From NCBI RefSeq assembly GCF_003443995.1, contig NZ_QWEY01000001.1, forward strand, positions 496,001 to 560,000: 64,000 nt of DNA. Reading direction: 5' to 3'. Below the pieces are notes generated by a model. The model did no database searches, was not told the origin of the DNA, and saw only the letters and a list, made by a program, of their open reading frames with translations. The translations under genes and the position numbers were made by a program. Source of the stretch: Pseudotabrizicola alkalilacus (lineage in GTDB: Bacteria; Pseudomonadota; Alphaproteobacteria; Rhodobacterales; Rhodobacteraceae). Numbering within the stretch: position 1 is the first letter of the stretch; each line of letters opens with the position of its first letter. This document shows, piece after piece, positions 54,547-61,844 of this stretch.

Positions 54547-55563
54547 TCAGTCGCCCAGAGCGTTGATCTGGTCCAGAACGCCTTCGGGCCAGGCTTTGGC
54601 AAACTCGGAGCCGACGTATTGCGCCTGAACATGGCTGCGGAATGCGGCCAGATCGGGTTCGTACACGTCAAGTCCTTGTTCCGTCAGAAAGGCGACAAGC
54701 TCTTCCTCTTTCGCCAACTGGCCCTGACGTGCCGTTTCTGCCGTATCATCGGCGGCTTTCTGCACAGCGGCCTGCTGTTCGGCTGTCAGCCCATCCCAGA
54801 CTGATTTTGAAAGGGCGATGTAGTTCAGGTCAACAAGGTGGGCGGTCAGGCTGACCTGTTTCGTCACCTCGTAGAACTTGGCATCCACCACGGTCGGCAG
54901 CGGGTTGTCCTGCCCGTCAACCGCGCCGGTCTGCAGGGCGGTGTAGATCTCGGTGAACGCAACGGGTGTCGGGTTGGCCCCGATCGCCTTGCCCAGGAAC
55001 ATCCATGCGTCGCTGCCCGGCATCCGCAGGTTGACGCCGGCCAGATCGGCCGGGGTCATCACGTCGCGTTCCGAACGCGGAAAGCGCAGGTTCACGTGGC
55101 GCTTGCCCAGATACATCACGGCCAGCAGCTTGACGCCCAGCTCATCCTCGACCTTTTGCTTGAACGGGTCCATCAGCGGGTCGCCAAACACCTTGACCTG
55201 ATGCGCAGCGCTTTGGTGGATATAGCCGGTGGCAAAGATCGAGAATTCGGGGAAGAAGTTTGCAAGCTCTTGTGCCGAGGTGATCGACATTTCCAGATCG
55301 CCCGAGGCAATCGCCTCCAGTTCCGATCCTTGGGCAATCAGCGAGCTGTTGTAATGCGGCTGATAGCTGGCAAATTCGGCAATGGCGGGGCCAAAGACCG
55401 TGGCCAGCGCCACCGAGCGCTGATCGGTGTCAGAGGCCGGGGTGGACATGCGGATCACCGGCTTGTCCTGTGCCATCAGGTCTTGCGGCGCAAAGCTGGC
55501 CGCAAACAGCGCCAATGCGCCGGTCGTCGCCAGAAAGACCCGGCGCGTCATCAGTTTTGTCAT
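54547..55563 (-). CDS. TRAP transporter substrate-binding protein (DctP)
   Basis: 338 residues. Signal peptide 'MTKLMTRRVFLATTGALALF' with a twin-arginine-like 'TRRVFLAT', cleaved near 'AQDKPV'. DctP fold: 'VKVFGDPLMDPFKQKVEDEL', 'VNLRMPGSDAWMFLGKAIGA', 'FTEIYTALQTGAVDGQDNPL' (the NP pair and Arg that bind carboxylate). First gene of the operon, with GGAGGAGATAAACAG before the ATG. Ligand unknown. Confidence 0.95.
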   Translation of the reverse strand: MTKLMTRRVFLATTGALALFAASFAPQDLMAQDKPVIRMSTPASDTDQRSVALATVFGPAIAEFASYQPHYNSSLIAQGSELEAIASGDLEMSITSAQELANFFPEFSIFATGYIHQSAAHQVKVFGDPLMDPFKQKVEDELGVKLLAVMYLGKRHVNLRFPRSERDVMTPADLAGVNLRMPGSDAWMFLGKAIGANPTPVAFTEIYTALQTGAVDGQDNPLPTVVDAKFYEVTKQVSLTAHLVDLNYIALSKSVWDGLTAEQQAAVQKAADDTAETARQGQLAKEEELVAFLTEQGLDVYEPDLAAFRSHVQAQYVGSEFAKAWPEGVLDQINALGD

Positions 55564-55687
55564 CTGTTTATCTCCTCCCAGAGTCAGTGTGCGAGCGCGG
55601 GTCTGTCAGCTGCGGTTCCTGGCCATTCTTGGTGCGGCCATGCGTGGGGTTGCGGTCTCTGACAGGTTTGCGCTTACTATCCTTCGA

Positions 55688-55710
55688 CTAACATGTTAGT
55701 CTGATGTTAG
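55688..55710. promoter_or_regulatory. Palindromic operator of the FCD/GntR regulator
   Basis: CTAACATGTTAG (55688-55699) is a perfect 12-bp palindrome, followed four bases later by a second half-site ATGTTAG (55704-55710). It lies in the 168-bp gap between the divergent dctP and gntR starts, 22 bp from the regulator ATG, so it probably mediates autoregulation and control of the TRAP operon. Confidence 0.75.
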
Positions 55711-55731
55711 CAACGGGTATCGGACATCAGA

Positions 55732-56451
55732 ATGCCAGAACCGACAATGACGCAAAAGCCAACCTCGACACGGAATGCGGCGGGCGGGGAAACGTCGCTG
55801 CGCCAGATCGCCTATGAGCGGATCGAAGATCTGCTGAACTGGGGCAGGCTGCGGCCCGGCCAGATCATCTCGCAACGCGAGTTGGTGGAAATGACCGGCG
55901 TGACGCTGGGTTCGGTCCGTGAAGCGATTCCGCGTTTCGAGGCCGAGGGTCTGTTGCAGACGGTGCCGCAGCGCGGGCTGATGGTGCCCAGCCTTGATGT
56001 GGCTTTTGTGCGCGAGGCCTATCAGATGCGTCGTCTGATCGAGCTTGGCGCCGTGCCGGATTTATGCGGCCGGCTGGAAAAATCGGTGGTTCAGGGCTGG
56101 ATCGACTGGCATCTGGACGCCCGTGCAAGGTTGGGGCAGGATGAGGTTGACAGCCTGAGCGGATTTTTGCGCGACTTCCAGCTTTTTGACTGGCAGATGC
56201 ACAGTCATATGGTTGAGGCGATGGAAAACAAGCTGATTTCCAATGTGTACCGTGTGACGGCGATAAAGATCCGCATGGCCGCGCAATCGCGGGTCCGTGT
56301 CACCCGGCAGAACGCCACGCGGGTTATCTCGGAGCACCTTGATTTTCTGACGCCTCTTTTGCAGGGCCAATGCGATGCCACAGCGCAGGCGCTGTCACGA
56401 CATATCAACCAATCTTTGACCCTTGCACTTGGCGGCACCATTCCGGCCTGA
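55732..56451 (+). CDS. GntR-family (FCD domain) transcriptional regulator
   Basis: 239 residues. The N-terminal winged helix-turn-helix is 'LRPGQIISQRELVEMTGVTL' 'GSVREAIPRFEAEGLL', and the C-terminal FCD ligand domain has 'FVREAYQMRRLIELGAVPDL', 'QLFDWQMHSHMVEAMENKLI' and 'VISEHLDFLTPLLQGQCDAT', with Asp/His residues for metal binding. It is divergent from the TRAP/DapA-like operon and probably its repressor. Confidence 0.93.
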   Translation: MPEPTMTQKPTSTRNAAGGETSLRQIAYERIEDLLNWGRLRPGQIISQRELVEMTGVTLGSVREAIPRFEAEGLLQTVPQRGLMVPSLDVAFVREAYQMRRLIELGAVPDLCGRLEKSVVQGWIDWHLDARARLGQDEVDSLSGFLRDFQLFDWQMHSHMVEAMENKLISNVYRVTAIKIRMAAQSRVRVTRQNATRVISEHLDFLTPLLQGQCDATAQALSRHINQSLTLALGGTIPA

Positions 56452-56625
56452 CGGGTCAGCGGCAGCCGGTTTTGCTCCCTGTGTCGACGCGGATCATGGC
56501 TGCCGGTCAGGATAATGTGGCTCTTTTGCGCAGGTGACGCGATATGGCCCGCATTTGCCTTTTCAACGCGCTCTGCACCATCGTAAGCTGGTGCGAATGG
56601 AGACTGATTTGAATGTGGTTCAGTG

Positions 56626-59478
56626 ATGAATGATGTGATGATGGACTTGGCACAGAGTCTGAATAGTGCAGAGATCAATGGGATCATCCTGCATATCGGT
56701 GCTGGCCAAGGCGCTCAGCTTGACAGCTGGCTGGCAACCCGTGCCAAGCAGATTTACCTTGTGGAGCCGAATTCACAACTGGCCGAAAACCTGACCCGCC
56801 GTGCAGGATCCGAGCCGCGGCTGACCGTCCTTGCCGCCGCTGTTGCGGAAAACAGCGGGACGGTGCCGCTGAACATCTTCAATTTCGCCGAGCTTTCCAG
56901 CATTCGCGAACCGGGAGACATCCTGAAGCTGTTTCCCGGTCTGCGGGTAAGTGCGCGACCGATGGTTGCCGCCGTGACCATGAACGATCTGCTGGCACAG
57001 CTGCCGCCACCGTCTGCGGACGACGATCTGTTGGTGATCGAAGCGCCGGGGGCCGAGGGCATCGTGCTGAAAGGGCTGGCTGACCTTGACGGCTTGCGGC
57101 GCTTTTCGCGGATCATTCTGCATTGCGGAACCGATGCGCTGTATCAGGGGGCGCCGGGGGCCGCTGAGCTGAGCCGTGACCTGATTGCGCAAGGCTACGC
57201 CCAGGTGCCACTGACCACCGATGACCCTGATTTCGTGACCAGCCTGTTTACCTTTGACCGTGCAGCCTTTGCGCAAAAGGAAACGCAGGCGCGGTTGCAG
57301 GCCGCCGAAGGTCAGGCCGCGGCTTTGCAGCGGCAACTTGGCGAACTTGGAGTCGAGGTAGCGCTGAAGAACAACCTGCTGGAGCAGATGCAGACCGCCC
57401 TGGCCGAGATGACGGCAAGCGCACAGGCTCAGGGTGACTACAGCAGAAAGCTGGAGACGCAGGTTGCCGAGCATGTGGCAAGCCGAAAGGAAATCGACGC
57501 CAAGGTCGAATGGCGCGGAAACCGCATCAAGGAACTCGGTGCCGAACTGGAAGGGATGCGCACCACTATGGCAGCTGCGGCTGCCCAGCAATCCGCCCGC
57601 ATTGCCGCGCTTGAGACCGATCTGGCCGCGCGTGACGTGGCACTGACCTCTGCGGCAGATGCGACAGAGCAACTCGCCACCCGCGCCATCGCGCTTCAGG
57701 CCGAACTTGACAGCCTGCGGGCTGAAACGACAGCGGTTTCTGCCCGGCAAACTGCCCGCATCGCGGAACTGGAAGCGGAGCTTTCGTTGCGTGAGGCGGC
57801 ACTGGTCTCGGGGGCGCATGCCGCCGAGCAAGAGACTGCGCGGGCCACATCGCTGGCGGCTGAACTGGAAAGCCTGCGCGATGACATGGCGGCGGCGGCA
57901 GACCAACAGGCAGCTCGTATTGCGACGCTGGAGGCTGATCTGGCCGAGCGCGAAGCAGCGCTTGCTGCAGGCGCGCATGCCGCCGAGCAAGAGACTGCGC
58001 GGGCCACATCGCTGGCGGCTGAACTGGAAAGCCTGCGCGATGACATGGCGGCGGCGGCAGACCAACAGGCAGCTCGTATTGCGACGCTGCAGGCTGATCT
58101 GGCCGAGCGCGAAGCAGCGCTTGCTGCCGGGGCCACATCCGCCGATCAACAGGCCGGTCGGATTGCGACGCTGGAGGCCGATCTCGCGGCGCGTGACACA
58201 GCCCTGGCAGCGGGCACGGAAGCGGCCGAACAGCAGGCCGCACGGATCGCCGCGCTGAAGACGGAACTGGAGGCAAGCCTGCCTCGGGCCCGCCATAATG
58301 AGCATGTGGAGGCGTTGAAGAAGGCAATTGCAGAGCGTGACGCAAGCCTGAACAGTCTGCGGTCCGAAATGGCAGCGGCAGCCGAGACCCAAGCCAGGCG
58401 CATCGCCACGCTTGAGGCTGATCTGGCGGGGCAGCAGGCAGCGCTGGCCAAGGGCGAAAGTGCGGCCGAAGAACTGGAAGTGCAGATCGCCACACTGGAG
58501 GCTGATCTGGCGGGGCAGCAGGCAGCTCTGGCCAAGAGCGAAAGTGCGGCCGAAGAGCTGGAGGTGCAGATCGTCCGGCTGGAGGCTGATCTGGCCGAAA
58601 AACAGGCAGCTCTGGCCAAGAGCGAAAGTGCGGCCGAAGAGCGGGAGGCGCAGATCGCCACGCTGGAGGCTGATCTGGCCGGGCGCGACGAGGCTTTGGC
58701 CAATGCTGCGACCACGGCAGAGCAGCAGGCCGCACGGATCGCCGCGCTGAAAACCGAACTGGACGCAAGCCTGCCTCGGGCCCGCCATAATGAGCATGTG
58801 GAAGCGCTGAAAAAATCCATTGCAGATCGGGACGCAAATCTGAGCAACTTGCGGACGCAGATGGCAGCGGCGGCAGAGACCCAAGCCAAGCGGATCGCCA
58901 CGCTGGAGGCTGATCTGGCGGAACAACAGGCAGCTCTGGCCGGGGGCGAAAGTGCGGCGGAAGAGCAGGCAGAACGGATCAGCAGGCTGGAGGCAGATCT
59001 TGTATCGCGCGATGATGCGCTGACAAAGCACAGCGAAGACGCAACGCAGCAGGCCGAGCGGATCACCACGCTGGAGGCCGAACTGGCGGCAAGCATTCCC
59101 GCCGAGACCCACTCACAACAGTTGGAAAAACTGAAAGCGTCACTGGCCGAGCAGGCCGCGGAGATGAAGGCGGGGCATCAGCAGGAAACCACGCTTTCGC
59201 TGCGGATGCTGGCGCTGCGTGACGCTGATCTGGCGGATCTGCGGTCGCGTTATGCGCGGTTGCAATCGGACAAAGAGGAGCAGGATCAGTTGTTGCAGGA
59301 TCTGACGGTCCGGCTGACCGAGGCCTCTTATTACCTTCAGGAACTGGAACGCGATGCGCCGGCCAGCCTGATGCCGATTGCGCAGGCCTCTGTCAGCAAG
59401 TCCGCGGCCAGCAAGGCCACGGTCGGCAAGGCTTCGACCCGCGAATCCGGGCACAAGGCAAAGAAGCGCAGCAAATGA
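56626..59478 (+). CDS. FkbM-like methyltransferase domain fused to a very long coiled coil
   Basis: 950 residues from the ATG at 56626 (a GTG one codon earlier is also possible). Residues ~18-212 resemble an FkbM-type SAM methyltransferase: 'ILHIGAGQGAQLDSWL' (motif I), 'IYLVEPNSQLAENL' (acidic loop), 'DDDLLVIEAPGAEGIVLKGL' (where FkbM enzymes have 'DVEGxE', here degenerate). Residues ~214-905 are an almost unbroken coiled coil rich in Glu, Ala and Arg, built from repeats of 'IATLEADLAxxxAAL' with 53-, 28- and 164-residue periods. The tail (~910-950) is Lys/Ser/Ala-rich and basic. The next gene overlaps by ATGA. Neighbours (sulfotransferase-like, gmd, glycosyltransferase) point to polysaccharide modification. 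The layout recalls WbdD-type chain terminators; this is an analogy, not a shown homology. Confidence 0.8.
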   Translation: MNDVMMDLAQSLNSAEINGIILHIGAGQGAQLDSWLATRAKQIYLVEPNSQLAENLTRRAGSEPRLTVLAAAVAENSGTVPLNIFNFAELSSIREPGDILKLFPGLRVSARPMVAAVTMNDLLAQLPPPSADDDLLVIEAPGAEGIVLKGLADLDGLRRFSRIILHCGTDALYQGAPGAAELSRDLIAQGYAQVPLTTDDPDFVTSLFTFDRAAFAQKETQARLQAAEGQAAALQRQLGELGVEVALKNNLLEQMQTALAEMTASAQAQGDYSRKLETQVAEHVASRKEIDAKVEWRGNRIKELGAELEGMRTTMAAAAAQQSARIAALETDLAARDVALTSAADATEQLATRAIALQAELDSLRAETTAVSARQTARIAELEAELSLREAALVSGAHAAEQETARATSLAAELESLRDDMAAAADQQAARIATLEADLAEREAALAAGAHAAEQETARATSLAAELESLRDDMAAAADQQAARIATLQADLAEREAALAAGATSADQQAGRIATLEADLAARDTALAAGTEAAEQQAARIAALKTELEASLPRARHNEHVEALKKAIAERDASLNSLRSEMAAAAETQARRIATLEADLAGQQAALAKGESAAEELEVQIATLEADLAGQQAALAKSESAAEELEVQIVRLEADLAEKQAALAKSESAAEEREAQIATLEADLAGRDEALANAATTAEQQAARIAALKTELDASLPRARHNEHVEALKKSIADRDANLSNLRTQMAAAAETQAKRIATLEADLAEQQAALAGGESAAEEQAERISRLEADLVSRDDALTKHSEDATQQAERITTLEAELAASIPAETHSQQLEKLKASLAEQAAEMKAGHQQETTLSLRMLALRDADLADLRSRYARLQSDKEEQDQLLQDLTVRLTEASYYLQELERDAPASLMPIAQASVSKSAASKATVGKASTRESGHKAKKRSK
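57814..58131 (+). repeat. 159-bp near-identical tandem repeat in the coiled-coil region
   Basis: Two adjacent units, 57814-57972 and 57973-58131 (53 codons each), differ at only a few bases. Each encodes 'AHAAEQETARATSLAAELES' and continues to 'EREAALAAG'. Low divergence implies recent duplication or gene conversion. Confidence 0.85.
58231..58990 (+). repeat. 492-bp offset repeat containing nested ~84-bp units
   Basis: The segment beginning 'cagcaggccgcacggatcgc' at 58231 returns at 58723, an offset of exactly 492 bp (164 codons), and both copies run through 'ASLPRARHNEHVEALKK' to 'AAAETQAxRIATLEADL'. Between about 58450 and 58680, units of 84 bp (28 codons, 'SESAAEELEVQIxxLEADL') repeat about three times. 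All periods are multiples of three, so unit gain or loss keeps the frame. Confidence 0.8.
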
Positions 59479-60404
59479 GCAGGCCGGACCCCCGCAGACA
59501 GGATCTGCACGATACAATCCGCACGACGCTGACGCTGCTCAACGCGCGCATGGCCGACCGGCCAAAGCGGGATCTTCCGGCACAGGCGCTGCCCAGCCTG
59601 CTGGAGCGGTGCCGTCAGATGACCGAAGACACCGCAAGACGTGGCCCGCCACCGGTGCGGTTGGTGCACCACCTGGCTTGCACGGGTGGCACACTGATCA
59701 GCCGTTGTCTGGCTGCCCTGCCCAACGTGCGGCTGCTCAGCGAAGTGGACCCTCTCAGCCAGTTGGGCGACGGGATAAAGTTTGCTCCGACAGATATGAT
59801 CCGGCTTTCGCGCAAGGGCTCTCGCCCGGTAACCCGCGAGGTGGAGATGAAAATCTTTCGCGCCGGTGTCGAGGTGGTGCGTCAGGATTGCCGGACACTG
59901 GGGCTTGATCTGGTGCTGCGCGATCATTCTCACAGCGCGTTCAACCATCGCAGCTACCAGCCAGACCGCCCCACGCTGCGCGAGGTGCTGCAAGACCACA
60001 TGCCGCTGCGCTCACTGGTGACGGTGCGACATCCGATTGATTCCTATCTGTCGATGATAAAGCTGGGATGGGACAAGCATTTCAAACCTGCCACGCTTGA
60101 TGAATATGCGCGGCGCTATCACCTGTTCCTCGACCGTCATGCGGCGTTTGACATGCTGCGCTACGAGGACTTTGTACAAGACCCTCACGCACATCTGCGA
60201 CGGGCATGCGACACGCTTGATCTGACCTATTCCGACGGTTTTGCCGAGCTGTTTCAGGCCTTCACCCTGTCGGGCGACAGTGGCCGGAGCAGCGGTCGCA
60301 TTGGCTCCCGCCCGCGCCAACCAATCCCGGCACAGCTGGAGGAAGAGCGCCAGCGCAGTGAAACCTATGCGAAACTCTGCGCAAGGCTGGGGTATGAGGG
60401 GTAG
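59475..60404 (+). CDS. Sulfotransferase-like P-loop protein
   Basis: 309 residues, start overlapping the previous stop (ATGA). PAPS-binding-like 5'-phosphosulfate loop 'HHLACTGGTLISRCLAALPN' at residues 65-84 (GT/GG variant of the usual SGT), and a 3'-phosphate motif 'LVTVRHPIDSYLSMIK' near 180-195. 'MLRYEDFVQDPHAHLRRACD' is also typical of sulfotransferases. It may sulfate a glycan made by the neighbouring genes. Some proteins of this build lack sulfotransferase activity, so the reaction is inferred. Confidence 0.8.
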   Translation: MSRPDPRRQDLHDTIRTTLTLLNARMADRPKRDLPAQALPSLLERCRQMTEDTARRGPPPVRLVHHLACTGGTLISRCLAALPNVRLLSEVDPLSQLGDGIKFAPTDMIRLSRKGSRPVTREVEMKIFRAGVEVVRQDCRTLGLDLVLRDHSHSAFNHRSYQPDRPTLREVLQDHMPLRSLVTVRHPIDSYLSMIKLGWDKHFKPATLDEYARRYHLFLDRHAAFDMLRYEDFVQDPHAHLRRACDTLDLTYSDGFAELFQAFTLSGDSGRSSGRIGSRPRQPIPAQLEEERQRSETYAKLCARLGYEG

Positions 60405-60409
60405 GTGAC

Positions 60410-60454
60410 CCGGCATGGTGCCGATGGGTCATAGCCCAATCGGCACCATGCCGG
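60410..60454. terminator. Bidirectional terminator between convergent genes
   Basis: CCGGCATGGTGCCGAT (60410-60425) and ATCGGCACCATGCCGG (60439-60454) form a perfect 16-bp stem, extended by GGG/CCC in the loop. It lies 5 bp after the sulfotransferase-like stop and 15 bp before the gmd stop. No T-run on either side. Confidence 0.8.
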
Positions 60455-60469
60455 ACCGCGCGCAATAGA

Positions 60470-61591
60470 TCAGCCCTCCAGGCTGACCGGCACGTCGTAG
60501 CCATGGGTGCGAAGCAATGCGTGGCGTTGGGCGGATTTCAGGTCATGTGCCACCATCTCGGCGCACATCTCCTGCGCGGTGATTTCCGGCACCCAGCCGA
60601 GTTTGGTCTTGGCCTTGGTCGGGTCGCCCAGCAGGGTTTCCACTTCGGCGGGGCGGAAATAGCGTGGGTCGATCCGCATCAGCACGTCGCCGGGCTTCAC
60701 TGCAGGAGCCTTGTCGCCGGTCACCTGCGTCACGGTGGCGACTTCCTCCACTCCCGTCCCGGTGAATTCCAGCGAGATGCCCAATTCCGCCGCTGTCCAG
60801 GTGATGAACTCGCGCACTGAATATTGCACGCCGGTCGCGATGACGAAATCGTCGGCGGCCTCCTGCTGCAGCATCATCCACTGCATCCGGACATAATCCT
60901 TGGCATGGCCCCAGTCGCGCAAGGCGTCGATATTGCCCATGAACAGGCAGTTTTCCAGCCCTTGTGCGATGTTGGACAGACCGCGCGTGATCTTGCGGGT
61001 CACAAAGGTCTCGCCCCGGCGCGGGCTCTCGTGGTTGAACAGGATGCCGTTGCAGGCATACATGCCATAGGCTTCGCGGTAGTTCACCGTGATCCAGTAG
61101 GCGTACATCTTGGCCACCGCATAGGGCGAGCGGGGGTGGAACGGCGTGGTCTCGCGCTGCGGGATTTCCTGCACCAGACCGTAAAGCTCTGAGGTGGAGG
61201 CCTGATAGAACCGGGTCTTTTTTTCCAGCCCGAGAAAGCGGATTGCCTCCAAAAGACGCAGAGTGCCCATTCCGTCAACATCTGCAGTATACTCGGGGGC
61301 CTCGAAGCTGACCGCGACATGGCTCTGGGCGCCCAGATTGTACACCTCGTCGGGCTGCACTTCCTGCAGAATCCGGGTCAGGTTCGAACTGTCGGTCAGG
61401 TCGCCATAATGCAGCCGGAACCGGGCATTGTCGATGTGCGGATCCTGATAGATGTGGTCCACCCGCTGGGTGTTGAACAGCGAGGCGCGACGCTTGATGC
61501 CGTGTACCTCATATCCCTTTTCCAAAAGAAATTCAGCGAGATAGGATCCGTCCTGGCCGGTTACGCCGGTGATCAAGGCCTTTTTTGTCAT
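60470..61591 (-). CDS. gmd: GDP-mannose 4,6-dehydratase
   Basis: 373 residues from the ATG at 61591 ('[20 protein letters not shown]'). NAD(P) loop 'GVTGQDG', catalytic '[16 protein letters not shown]' and '[20 protein letters not shown]' (Tyr-x3-Lys), and '[20 protein letters not shown]'. Converts GDP-D-mannose to GDP-4-keto-6-deoxymannose, the precursor of GDP-fucose, GDP-rhamnose and related sugars. No fucose synthase (fcl) or rmd is visible in the window; it could lie beyond the right edge. Confidence 0.97.
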   Translation of the reverse strand: MTKKALITGVTGQDGSYLAEFLLEKGYEVHGIKRRASLFNTQRVDHIYQDPHIDNARFRLHYGDLTDSSNLTRILQEVQPDEVYNLGAQSHVAVSFEAPEYTADVDGMGTLRLLEAIRFLGLEKKTRFYQASTSELYGLVQEIPQRETTPFHPRSPYAVAKMYAYWITVNYREAYGMYACNGILFNHESPRRGETFVTRKITRGLSNIAQGLENCLFMGNIDALRDWGHAKDYVRMQWMMLQQEAADDFVIATGVQYSVREFITWTAAELGISLEFTGTGVEEVATVTQVTGDKAPAVKPGDVLMRIDPRYFRPAEVETLLGDPTKAKTKLGWVPEITAQEMCAEMVAHDLKSAQRHALLRTHGYDVPVSLEG

Positions 61592-61844
61592 GTCAAATCC
61601 TGCATGGGTCAATTCGTCGTCAAACACGCCGTTCTGCTGTGCACAGGTCACCCCTCAAGAGGGCCCCGCACAAGAAGCACAATGTGCCATCGCAGCCATA
61701 GCAACTGCCCGCGTCTTCGGCAACTGTTGCTGCCGCCTGCCACCTGCGGCACAGGTATCCATTGCGGGAATCTCTGGCGATTGGTACATCGTGCGGCGAT
61801 TAAGAGATTTTCCCTACCCTCCGTTTTACAGGCGTACAGTTCAT

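Noticed and set aside
56773-59112. A 779-codon open frame on the minus strand opposite the coiled-coil gene
   Set aside because: It is a by-product of the repeated, biased codons on the plus strand. The protein is repetitive Cys/Gly/Leu-rich sequence with no domain, and the plus frame has a clear domain, start and overlap with the next gene.
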